Shown here: one piece after another, positions 42,545 through 53,439 of the stretch | Position numbering within the stretch: the first letter of the stretch is position 1 | How the letters are laid out: each line of letters opens with the position of its first letter | Assembly (NCBI RefSeq): GCF_947507565.1 | Contig: NC_089181.1 | Span: 986,536-1,050,535, forward strand | Source of the DNA: Oscarella lobularis | Lineage: Eukaryota; Porifera; Homoscleromorpha; Homosclerophorida; Oscarellidae | Direction: 5' to 3' | Length of the DNA: 64,000 bases | The notes under the pieces: model-generated | What the model saw: only the letters and a program-made list of their open reading frames with translations | What the model was told of the DNA's origin: nothing | Databases searched by the model: none | Made by a program: the position numbers and the translations under genes

Positions 42545-43806
42545 CTGCAACACTTTCCAGTACCGCAGCTATGTTACGACTTACTCATCCTCGTCAAACT
42601 TCCGTGATATTAAGCAGGCTTCTATAAAATATTGACCTAAAACATTGTAGTTTATGCCCTAAATTTATAGGCCCTTTTAACACTTTGGGAGCATCCAACT
42701 GGGATGAGGTGACGGGCGATTTGTACGAACACTAGAGCCACATTCACCGGAACGCTCTACTTTCCGATTACTATTAAATCCAACTTCAGAGGGTCATTTC
42801 AGGCCTACTTCCGTGCTTATACTTTAGGACTTCTTTGTTGTTTCCTTTGTATATAACAGTGTAGCGCATATATAGCCCAAAACATTAGGATCATAAGGAC
42901 CTGACGTCGACCTCATTTTAGATTGCCCAGCCCCACATAAAATAATTCATACGAGGTCTGTAATAACTAATAAGGGTTGCGTTCGTTCTATTGATTTCAC
43001 AACACGAAGTGACGACGGCCATGCAATACCTGTAAATAATAGTCATTTAGACACCAGACTAATTAGTCCGTAATTTTAATTATGCAAGTTTTGGTAAGGT
43101 TACTCGCGTAATGTCGAATTAAACTACACGCTCCTCTAATTAAAATAGTGAACCGCCAAATTTTTTGAATTTTAATCTTGCGATCGTACTCTTCAGGCGG
43201 AGTGATCTCGAGTTTTCTATGACATAAGCTACATCTCACACTCATAGTTTACAGTGTAGACTACCAGGATATCTAATCCTGTTTGCTCCCTACACTTTCG
43301 TGTTTCAGCGTTAGTTTTTTTAGTAAATCGCCTTCGCCTCTGGTATTCCATTTTATATAAAAGCATTCTACCGCTACATAAAAGTTCTATTTACCTGAAT
43401 TAACTCAATTAGCGCCTACACACCCTTTACGCCTGTTTCCCGACAAAGACTTAGACCTTACGTATAACCGCGTCTGCTGGCACGTATATTTGACGGTCTA
43501 TATATGCGACATCTCTGTGTCATACTTTCGTATATTGCACAATATTCTCTACTGCTGCCTCTTTTTGAGTCTCCCCCTTGTTTCAGTGAGAGTGTGGCCT
43601 TTCAGCTACGCATCTTCGGCAAGGCTGGCTTTTGTCCCGCCTTCTACCTAATACGATTCTGGCCCATCAATTGACAATTAATTTAATCCTGTTTTACAGG
43701 TCCAATTGGTTGGTTCCAGAACATTACTCACCTGTGCGCCGTGGGTCTTAACCACTCGACTAGCATGTATTATAAGTGCCGCTCGCCTTCTATCTGGCCC
43801 AAAATC
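42545..43806 (-). rRNA. rrnS: rrnS (mitochondrial small-subunit rRNA)
   Basis: Conserved SSU blocks on the minus strand include gattagatacccggtagtct-like sequence (its complement actaccaggatatctaatcc at 43261) and the 3' region with the complement of gtgtgtacaaatcgcccgtc near 42710. It runs between a truncated tRNA and trnT. Apparently full length at about 1.26 kb; damage cannot be judged by eye. Confidence 0.85.
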
Positions 43807-43815
43807 AAAGCCTTT

Positions 43816-43858
43816 TGGTAATATTGGAATTGAACCAATACAATTAACCCCGTTACCA
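43816..43858 (-). pseudogene. tRNA remnant (acceptor and T arm only)
   Basis: tggtaacggggttaattgta leads into a T arm (attggttcaattccaat) and acceptor attacca. Only 43 nt; the D and anticodon arms are missing, so the identity cannot be read. Confidence 0.45.
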
Positions 43859-43872
43859 TAAAATTCACTATT

Positions 43873-43944
43873 GCCCAGGATTGGACTCGAACCAACAATC
43901 TAAACATTTTCAGCGTTACGCTCAACCAATTAAGCTGCCTGTGC
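43873..43944 (-). tRNA. trnF: trnF(GAA)
   Basis: Acceptor gcacagg/cctgggc with one mismatch, anticodon loop ctGAAaa, T arm ttggttcgagtccaa. NUMT copy. Confidence 0.8.
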
Positions 43945-44030
43945 TATATTTTATTTCTCTATCACTTAACTAATTATTTCTACCTTATTAACGAGGGTTA
44001 GTGGTCGTCCATTGATGGGGGTACCTTTAT

Positions 44031-44817
44031 TTAACTCCCCCATCAATATATGCAAACATAAAGAAACAATCAAACTACATCCACAAAATGTCAATATCAG
44101 GCTGAGGCCTCAAATCCAAAGTGATGGTGTCGGGTTAATTGGTATGCTATCAATCTTACTAAACATACCATTAAAAATGTTGTTCCGATTATTACATGGA
44201 GACCATGAAAGCCTGTGGCTACGAAGAAAGTTGAACCATATACTGAGTCTGATATAGCAAAAGGAGCCTCATAATACTCCATTGCTTGTAAACTTGTAAA
44301 TAATATACCTAATAATACAGTTAATGTTAACCCTATTATTGCTTCTTTTCTTTTACCACTAATAATACCATGATGAGCTCAAGTTACAGTGCCCCTGAAC
44401 TTAATAAAACAGCTGTATTTAATAAAGGAACAGAAAATGGGTTCAATACGTCAACTCCCTTAGGTGGTCAAACTGCTCCTATTTCTATAGCAGGTGCTAA
44501 GCTACTATGAAAGAAGGCTGAAAAAAAAACGAAAAGAAAAAACAAACTTCTGAAATTATGAATAAGATCATTCCATACTTTAATCCTTGTTTTACTATTA
44601 ATGTGTGGTGTCCTTGAAAAGTAAACTCTCTAATTACATCTCGCCATCATACGATCATTGTAAATCCTAATGTAGTTAACCCTAAAAGTACTACTCAAGC
44701 TTGATTATAATGAAAATACATTACAGCCCCAATAGTAGTAAATAAAGCTCCACAACCACCTATATAGGGCCATGGGCTTGGATCTACTAAGTGATAAGGA
44801 TGATATTGATGTGACAT
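44031..44817 (-). pseudogene. cox3: cox3 (cytochrome c oxidase subunit III), disrupted
   Basis: Start at 44817 ([20 protein letters not shown]) and stop TAA at 44031. The late part is open ([36 protein letters not shown]). TGA is read as Trp. The length is not a multiple of three and the middle part changes frame (region 44290-44560), so this nuclear copy is broken. The protein is a core membrane subunit of complex IV. Confidence 0.85.
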
Positions 44818-44820
44818 TTA

Positions 44821-44872
44821 TCGACTGTGAGATTTGAACTCACTTAACCAAAGAAATAAAAAATTTTAGTCG
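44821..44872 (-). pseudogene. tRNA remnant
   Basis: Acceptor-like tcgact/agtcga enclosing a T arm (gtgagttcaaatctcac), only about 52 nt; no D arm and no readable anticodon stem. Confidence 0.4.
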
Positions 44873-44883
44873 ATTTTATTAAA

Positions 44884-44955
44884 ACATCCAGCAGGAATTG
44901 AACCTACAACCATTTACTTAGAAGGTAAATGCTCTACCAATTGAGCTATGGGTGT
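44884..44955 (-). tRNA. trnR: trnR(UCU)
   Basis: Acceptor acaccca/tggatgt (one mismatch), D arm gctcaattggtagagc, anticodon loop ctTCTaa, T arm gtaggttcaattcctgc. NUMT copy. Confidence 0.8.
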
Positions 44956-44999
44956 TTGGGGCGCCGATTTAATCCGTCGCCTATATGGTGTGTAATAAA

Positions 45000-45730
45000 T
45001 TAATGTAATGCTACTGTATCCCCTAAATAAATTGTCGTTAACAAAGAAAACACATAGGCCTGTATTACAGCTACAGCCATCTCTAAAAGTGTAATAAATA
45101 TCATTATCAGCATAGGAAATACACTTAAAAGAGCAAGTCCATTAGTTAACATATCAAAAGTAAAGCCCGATAATATTGCAAATAAAAGGTGTCCTGCTGA
45201 TAAATTTGCTGCTAGTCGAACCCCTAATGAAATAGCTCGAGATAAATAACTAATTGTCTCAATTAGCACTAAAAAGGAGCTAAAACTAATGGCGCACCTC
45301 CTGGCACAAATAAACTCATAAAGTTTGCTCTAAACTTAAATAACCCAATTATTGTAATTCCTATTAGTGTTGACAATGATAAACCAAAAGTTACTGTTAT
45401 GTGTACTGTTGGTAAAGACAAGGGAATAACCCAAAAACATTCAATAATACAATAAAAATAAAGAGACATAGTACAAATGGGAAATATTTAGCCCCCTCTT
45501 TGCCTAAGTTATCTCTTACCATTGTACGGATAGCTGAGTGCATCAATTCCATAATTAATTGTCATCTTGTTGGTATTATTTTTTCCCCCTTAAACAATAA
45601 TAAACACAGTAATTACAAATAACATTATTAATGATGAATTAGTAAAACTTACTGCTTAGTCCCCTAAAAATGGGGCTCGTATTGTTATTAAACTAACAAT
45701 ATTAAACTGATCAAAATATGCTGCTGTCAT
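45000..45730 (-). pseudogene. atp6: atp6 (ATP synthase subunit a), disrupted
   Basis: Start at 45730 (MTAAYFDQFNIVSLITIRAP), an in-frame TAA at 45656-45658, and frame changes before 45470. The later part is open: LGVRLAANLSAGHLLFAILS with the conserved Arg of the proton channel, ending GDTVALH. It lies 1 bp from atp8, the usual atp8-atp6 pair. Nuclear copy. Confidence 0.85.
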
Positions 45731-45731
45731 T

Positions 45732-45932
45732 TTATAGTTGTAACAACTTTTTGATAAGTTGTGGGTCTGTCGTTTTTCTTAAAACCTTAGAACTAAGGGG
45801 TGTTGATCTTATCTTCAAAATCTTTTCAATTTGAGGTAATATTTTTGTTACTAGTAAAGAAAATAAGATGAATAAAGCTATTAATGTTCAAGTATACTGC
45901 GTTAAAAAGGTTACTGTATCTAATTGTGGCAT
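45732..45932 (-). CDS. atp8: atp8 (ATP synthase subunit 8), intact frame
   Basis: 66 codons from 45932: MPQLDTVTFLTQYTWTLIAL, followed by a hydrophobic helix and a basic C-terminus ending KKLLQL. The MPQLD start is the family hallmark. One TGA is read as Trp, so it would be cut short under the nuclear code. It lies directly upstream of atp6. Confidence 0.85.
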
Positions 45933-45936
45933 TTAT

Positions 45937-46007
45937 AGGTGTTGAAAGGATCGAACTTCCGACAATTTTGGTGTAAACACAACACTCTACCGCTGAGTTA
46001 AACACCT
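45937..46007 (-). tRNA. trnV: trnV(UAC), copy 1
   Basis: Acceptor aggtgtt/aacacct, anticodon loop in tgtgttTACaccaaa, T arm ggaagttcgatcctttc. A second, almost identical gene is at 53362-53432 on the other strand. Confidence 0.85.
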
Positions 46008-46058
46008 AATTTCTCCACATAATCAATATATTTCATACCTTGTAAATAATTGTTATTA

Positions 46059-46130
46059 GCCTTTAGTAGGAATTGAACCCACACTATTTTACTTACAAGG
46101 TAAATGCTCTACCAATTAAGCTATAAAGGC
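46059..46130 (-). tRNA. trnT: trnT(UGU), copy 2
   Basis: Same sequence as 42466-42537 apart from one base in the D arm. Two trnT copies in one mitochondrial block are unusual. Confidence 0.85.
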
Positions 46131-46175
46131 TTGATATCAGCGTACTTTTTTAGTACGCCGCAATTATTCGTTTAT

Positions 46176-47120
46176 TTATATACCACCAAAAGGAGGTAAA
46201 CCATTAAACCCAATAAGAATGCTAGACACTAATACAACAAGGCCTAAACTGAGGGGTAAATATGATTTTCAAAGTAGAGCCATTAATTGATCATATCGAA
46301 TTCTAGGGAAAGATGCCCTAACTCAGATGAATAAGAATATTACTAAGGCTGTTTTAATTGCAAATCATACTACACTTCCTTTAAAAATTGACTCCATCAT
46401 TGGAGCTTTCCATCCCCCTAAAATAAAATAGTAGTAAAAGCACTCATTAAAATTATATGACCATATTCAGCTAAAAAATAAGGCAAAAGACATTGAAGAA
46501 TATTCTACATTATAACCCGAAACTAGTTCTGACTCTCCTTCTGTTAAATCAAATGGAGCTCTGTTTGTTTCAGCTAAAGCGGAAACAATAAACATAATAG
46601 CAGCGGGAAAAAGAGGAAATATGAATCATATTTTACTTTGAGCTGTTACGATGTCTGTAATGTTTAATAAACATGCGCATAATACAACAGAAATTATTAT
46701 TAACCCAATTGATACCTCATAACTTACCATTTGTGCTGCTGCCCTAATTGCACCTAAAAAGGCATATTTAGAGTTACTTGCCCATCCTGACATTAATATT
46801 GAATAAACACTTATTGACGAAACTGCAAATAAGTATAATATTTCTATATTTAAATCACTTAAAACTACATTTTGTGTAAAAGGTATAACAGCTCAAGCTA
46901 TAAAAGCTAAAACTAATGATAAAATTGGAGCCATTATATATATGAAAATAATTTTACACCATCTGCTATAGGTTGCAATAAACCATATACTCCAACAACA
47001 TGCATTAGGTCCTTTTCTACACTGCATATACCCTAAAACTTTCCGTTCTGCTAAGGTTAAATAAGCGATTGAGATTAATAATGGGATTATTGCTAATATT
47101 TTAATTATTGTCGCGAGCAT
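46176..47120 (-). pseudogene. nad1: nad1 (NADH dehydrogenase subunit 1), disrupted
   Basis: Start at 47120 ([39 protein letters not shown]) and stop at 46176 after NGLPPFGGI. After GPN the frame is shifted for about 60 bases (46935-47000), where the expected [15 protein letters not shown] is readable only in another frame, then returns for MAPILS. The total length remains 315 codons. Complex I membrane subunit; nuclear copy. Confidence 0.85.
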
Positions 47121-47140
47121 CTCCTTTTTCTTTCTACATT

Positions 47141-47210
47141 GGTATGGATGGATTTGAACCATCAACCTTTAAGTTAAAAGCCTACTACTCTACCAATTGA
47201 GTTACGCACC
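47141..47210 (-). tRNA. trnK: trnK(UUU)
   Basis: ggtgcgtaactcaattggta, anticodon loop ctTTTaa, T arm gatggttcaaatccatc. Some acceptor and anticodon-stem mismatches, consistent with a drifting nuclear copy. Confidence 0.75.
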
Positions 47211-47215
47211 AAAAT

Positions 47216-47284
47216 GCGTTAATAGGATTTGAACCTATATAAGAAGTTTTGCAAACAACTGCAATACCAATTATGCTATAACGC
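47216..47284 (-). tRNA. trnC: trnC(GCA), probable
   Basis: Acceptor gcgtta/taacgc and T arm ataggttcaaatcctat are good. Loop ttGCAaa gives anticodon GCA, but two anticodon-stem pairs are mismatched. Confidence 0.65.
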
Positions 47285-47307
47285 AACAATAAGTTTATTT
47301 TTTACAC

Positions 47308-47376
47308 GAGGTTACCGGGACTCGAACCCGGATTAATTACTCGACAAGCAAGCGTTTTTCTTTAAACTATAACCCC
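47308..47376 (-). tRNA. trnD: trnD(GUC)
   Basis: Acceptor ggggtta/taacctc, anticodon loop ttGTCga, T arm ccgggttcgagtcccgg. Confidence 0.8.
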
Positions 47377-47410
47377 CTCTTATTTAAACATACATTTATT
47401 TTATCTTAAA

Positions 47411-47494
47411 GGAAAGAATGGGATTTGAATCCATGAGCCCACAAAAGGGCTGTTGTTTTCAAGACAACCGCATTAACCACTCTGCCATCTTTCC
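47411..47494 (-). tRNA. trnS: trnS(UGA)
   Basis: Acceptor ggaaaga/tctttcc, anticodon stem gttgt/acaac with loop ctTGAaa, and a long variable arm (agcccttttgtgggct), as expected of class II serine tRNA. Confidence 0.85.
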
Positions 47495-47507
47495 TCCCAA
47501 TTCGGGC

Positions 47508-47628
47508 TTAATTTCGCCCGATGCAAACAAAAGGTAACTCATTATATGTATGATGAGCTGGTGGAGATGTTTGTGCTCATTCTAAAGATGGGTAATAACC
47601 ATTATCTTCTATTCAACCCATAAATTTT
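47508..47628 (-). pseudogene. cox1: cox1, 3' end (separated by MULE)
   Basis: Encodes KFMGWIEDNGYYPSLEWAQ, then SPPAHHTYNELPFVCIGRN and a TAA at 47508. It continues the frame of the main cox1 part (51033-52452) if the MULE and one copy of the 7-bp duplication are removed. Confidence 0.9.
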
Positions 47629-50600
47629 ACGCCGTGGCTATTCGTCCTGAAGCAGGACGAATACGTCAGATGCTATTCGTCCTGATGTTAGCGCACTTTA
47701 GTGGTCGGAAGGTATGCTCCCAGAGTATGCACCCAGCAATACCATCACTATTTTACGTAACGCAATGAATGTTTCAGGCTGTATTAATTTTGATTAATGC
47801 CTTGTTCATACACATTTAGATAACGTAATATCTTACGAACTAACAAGTCTCTTTCATAATCTATCTGGTCCTGAGCAAGGTTTGAAAACTGCGTAAAGTT
47901 TTAGCGCTTGGCTGCACTTGTGCAAGATCGGCAGTACCACCTGTGTCCTTTGAAATTTCGGAGTCCAACGCACTGTAAATGGAACCATTGCAAGCAAGAA
48001 TCGCATGCGATTGTATCTGCGTCTGCTTCCACGTGGCATCTCCCGCAAAACCAGGTTGCTTTCTTCCGTAGTGCACGTATTACGTTGAGAACGACCATCC
48101 AAGCATCATCTGTAAAGCGACACTGCACAGCCTGGAGACAGACGTTTTCGTCTAAGCAGCTTGCCGGAACGTTTTCGGGCTTGGCTTCCACTTCCTTCTC
48201 TTCTATTAATTTTCCTGTCATAGCTTTCTCTGCCACATTGTCATCAACAAACCAGCCCAACATAACTACAAGAGAAAGTGACGCAACAGACAATAGCTAT
48301 GGATTGGGGCAGCTTTTTACTTCGGTGCCTTTCACTTTCTTCTTTTCTCAAAAAAGGAAGAGGTTTTCCAGAGGACGTTTTTGCTCTCTTACTCGGGAGC
48401 CCGATAACTGTTTTGTCGTGACCTTTGGGACGGCCACGACGCCGAATTTTTGGAGGTAGTGTTAGTTTTCTCACTGAGTCTTTTCAAAAAAATATGTTAA
48501 CTATGAAAATTAGTTTCATTCATGCCGTACCTGGTTCCAAACCTGGTTCTTCGTCCTGTTGCTCATCCTGTTGCTTGCCTTCAGCCATTGCGCCGCTGCC
48601 GCAGCTCTCCGTGTCTTCGGAGTTTTGCAGACGACTGTCGGATTCTTTTACAAGTATTGCCTCTTCACCGCAAGCCCATGTGTGGACAAGCGAGCTGACT
48701 AGCTCAAATCTTCTTTTGAACGTTTCCATTCCAACTTCAGCAGCGAGCTGAGGAATTCTTTTAGTGAGACGCTCCATTTTTGAAAATTTTTGGTGTTCAT
48801 TTAGAACAGCAACCCTTCTGAAGTCGTCGCCGTCATGGTCGATCGTTGGATGGTCGATTGCCGTTATCTGCGTACTCAAGTGGCATGAAGTTTTGAAAGT
48901 GCTCTGTTTTTACTAACCTCGACGTCAGCATCTTCGTAATCCGTCCTTAGCCGAGAACTCCAATATTCTTTTAAATAGCGCACGGTCCAGCGATCGGAAA
49001 TGCCAACTTCATTGAAGAGATCTTCCCCCTTAGCTGTTCGGACTGCAAAAACGTGACGACATGGAAGATGCATACAAATACTGAAGCTGCAGTCGCACGT
49101 GCCAGCTTGGGCGTTAACAGCATATAGCTTATCTCCATGTCTGTTTCTTGCTCTCCAGTGCGATTCATTTTCGGATTCCGAAAGAGTTGCCTCAATGTGA
49201 CTGACTGAACGCAATTGATGAACAACTTTGTCTAATGCGTATAGAGTTAGAAAGGCAGCAAATTGTTTCTCAACGGCGTTTTCACACGTAACGCGTCGTT
49301 TTGCAATAGTCATCAGCGTTCCGTGGTCTCTCTCGTTTCTTGTGGAGGACAGGTAGGCAAGAAAGTTGTCAAAAAATGAAGCGATATCTGCGTTAACGGT
49401 ACAGACAGATTTGATCTTGGCGTTGATGCTTTCTAAGCGATTGTTTGTCCTCTCTCCGAAAGTAAAAGCGCCGTCGTTTAGTCTGTCAATCCATTCTTCC
49501 CGAATGTCCGCCCAGTGAGTATCAAAGTACGCTTTAACAGAGGGCATACCGCAAGCGTCCAAAAGGTGATATAAACGATCGTACGTTTCTTCATCTTTGG
49601 CATAGCAAAACTTCTGCATCAACTCCAAGGCGAAGTCTCTCTCCCCGGATTTTATTTTCATTTTTTTCACACGTAATTTCTCTGCTAAACGATCGTAATG
49701 TGTGAAACAAACAAAGACGAAGTGAAGCTTGAGGAAAGCATTTCCTGAAAGGACTCAATAATAAGTAGTTAGAATAAACGATATGTACTTGACACACCTT
49801 AAGACATCTCGAGATGTCATGTCCTTGTCTGTCATAATAACTGCTGTAGCCTCCCACCTTGGATTTGCTTTCTTGAAGCAGTTAACCATTGCTTCTAATG
49901 CTGCTTTTGTTTCATCTTCCGTGATCCATACTGAGACAACCTCGCTCTGCCCGTCCCCATCAGTTGACAGAAACAAATACACAGGCATCCGGCGATTATT
50001 AAGCTTATACGTTGCATCAAGAAAAAGAACCTCAGGAAAAGCCGAAAAGCATGACCTCATAGTCCCATCTTGAAAAAAAAGACCAGTAAATTCATTTTCA
50101 GACTTGGTAAATACTTCAACAACAGACCCTACACAAAAGAATGGCATCCCTACAAATACTCTGTCAAACGCATACCTTCAATGTCCCTCAGACGGCTAAT
50201 AGCGGACTCCAAGTCCACACGGGGTCGGGATTCTCTTACGTTGCTTAGGTCCTTTAAAGTAAATACTTTTCCAGTAGCTTTTGATAGATGCTGCTGCACA
50301 AGCTTTTTGTTTGCTTTTAGTGAAAGCAGCTCTTGCGCTTCTTTCCTTTCACATGCAGACAGCTTTCTCTGGGAAGGAAGATGCCTAAACAACTCCTAAA
50401 ATAGATTGAAATTAGATAGTTTAACGTCATTAATGATTTACAACCTTGTCCATATCGTGATTGTGATCTTCGCAAATGTTTGAAACAATCAGTTGCTGTC
50501 CATCAGGAGACAATGAAAACTTTATGAACGCTCCGCAGTCACGCTTAAAAGTACTGCAAAGATGCAATAACTAATGAAACAATTCCCGGATGACGCCCTG

Positions 50601-51025
50601 CGTACGTTTGTCGGCGCCTTATTCCTTTTCCTTCCCATCGATACGGCTTTCCTCCGAAGGAACATGTGTACTTTAAATAGTAGTATTTGAGCCGTTCGTT
50701 AGCCTTCTCCATCTTTTTCGGAACACGAATTTTCGCCGATTTCAAAAGATAACTGTCCCGACGCGTCATTTGGACCGATCGGCACTCTTCGTACTTCTTC
50801 ATCGTTGCATTCAACTCATCGAACGAATCAAAAGCATCGCCTACGACAAAAGAGACTGATCCCGCTTCCCTGTCACATTCCGCGTTGCTGTGGGACATCA
50901 TGGCAGCTAAGTTCGAAGAGCTGTCGACTACGCATGCTCTCTAGAACATGACCTAAAGTGCGCTACCATCAGGACGAATAGCATCTGACGTAATCGTCCT
51001 GCTTCAGGACGAATAGCCACGGCGT
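47629..51025. mobile_element. MULE (Mutator-like) transposon with PHD-finger transposase
   Basis: 3397 bp. Terminal inverted repeats of about 75 bp start acgccgtggctattcgtcct on both ends and contain an internal palindrome (attcgtcctgaagcaggacg); they differ at only a few positions. Target duplication aaatttt at 47622-47628 and 51026-51032. It carries one spliced gene on the minus strand. Near-identical ends, an intact duplication and mostly open exons indicate a recent insertion into the cox1 part of the NUMT. Confidence 0.93.
47901..50901 (-). CDS. MULE transposase with SWIM and C-terminal PHD finger, spliced
   Basis: Exons in order: N-terminal FAR1-like region (FVVGDAFDSFDELNATMKKY; KIRVPKKMEKANERLKYYYL), a helical linker (about 50150-50392), the MULE DDE core (PEVLFLDATYKLNNRRMPVY with the first Asp; AVIMTDKDMTSRDVLRCVK with the second), NRLESINAKIK downstream, a SWIM zinc finger (CDCSFSICMHLPCRHVFAV), a linker, an AT-hook-like RRRGRPKGHDKTVIGLPSK as in ZSWIM3-like proteins, and a PHD finger (WFCGRCHVEADADTIACDS, CLQWFHLQCVGL, WYCRSC). 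Introns have gt-ag ends, such as gtgaaaggcac ... cttgtag near 48260-48340. It is predicted to be a nuclear cut-and-paste transposase; the PHD finger may read histone tails and bias insertion, which is inference. Exon joins are approximate. Confidence 0.8.
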
Positions 51026-51032
51026 AAATTTT

Positions 51033-52452
<1,420 letters not shown>

Positions 52453-52572
52453 GTTATCTCTCTGCACAATAAGTCGTTGGCTCAAATTTCGTACAAATCT
52501 GGCGGCTTACACATACCGCGTGATACGCACACAATGGCGGCCGATAGTGTATGTACATGCTGTAAGATAAAA
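52453..52572. promoter_or_regulatory. Spacer between divergent cox1 and cox2
   Basis: 120 bp separating the two divergent start codons, with an imperfect inverted repeat (tacacatac ... gtatgtac). In the source mitochondrial genome this is the natural place for a bidirectional promoter or control element; inferred from position only. Confidence 0.35.
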
Positions 52573-53320
52573 ATGTCAGTGGATGCACTATGGGGTTTAT
52601 CCTTGGAGTTTAAAGATGTACCTGAACCGTGACAATTAGGCTTTCAAGATGCGGCCAGCCCTGTTATGGAGGAGGTTATATATTTTCATGATCAAATAAT
52701 GTTTATATTAATGATAATCATCACGACAGTATTGTGATTGCTTATGCGTGCTTTGACTGGTAAAGATTGACAGATATTTAACAGATGGTACTTTAATAGA
52801 AATTATTTGAACTTTTATGCCCGCAGCAATCTTAATATTGATAGCGTTTCCTTCTTTAAAATTATTATATTTAATGGACGAAGTAGTAGACCCAGCCTTA
52901 ACTATTAAAGCAATAGGGCATCAATGGTACTGATCTTACGAATACTCAGACTATCCAACAGACACTTTAGAGTTTGACTCATATATGGTTCCTACATCAG
53001 ATTTAGAAAGTGGGGATTTAAGATTATTAGAGGTGGATAATAGACTAGTCGTGCCAATACAAACACATGTAAGAGTGCTAGTGACTGGGGCGGACGTAAT
53101 ACATTCATTTGCAGTACCGTCTTTAGGTGTTAAAATAGACGCGGTACCAGGGCGTTTAAATCAAACAAGTTTTTTTGTAAAAAGGCCGGGAATATTTTAC
53201 GGTCAATGTTCAGAAATATGTGGGGCAAATCATTCTTTTATGCCTATAGTTGTAGAAGCAGTTTCTTTAGATAAGTATATACATTGAGTAGAGTCTCAAG
53301 CTAATGAGCTTACAGACTAG
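52573..53320 (+). pseudogene. cox2: cox2 (cytochrome c oxidase subunit II), one frameshift
   Basis: Start at 52573 (MSVDALWGLSLEFKDVPEPW), first helix ([20 protein letters not shown]), then one extra base near 52770 (gattgacagat where gattacagat is expected). The frame then stays open through AIGHQWYWSYEYSDY, the CuA-binding [16 protein letters not shown] and [20 protein letters not shown], to TAG at 53320. Total length is 3n+1, as expected for one insertion. Confidence 0.9.
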
Positions 53321-53361
53321 TTATACGTTGGGCCCCCCTAATGGGGCTTGTGCAAGAAATT

Positions 53362-53432
53362 AGGTGTTTAACTCAGTGGTAGAGTGTTGTGTTTACACCA
53401 CAATGGTCGGAAGTTCGATCCTTTCAACACCT
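53362..53432 (+). tRNA. trnV: trnV(UAC), copy 2
   Basis: Same tRNA as 45937-46007 with about three differences (for example gcggtag to gtggtag), on the opposite strand, between cox2 and rrnL. Confidence 0.85.
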
Positions 53433-53439
53433 ATAAAAG

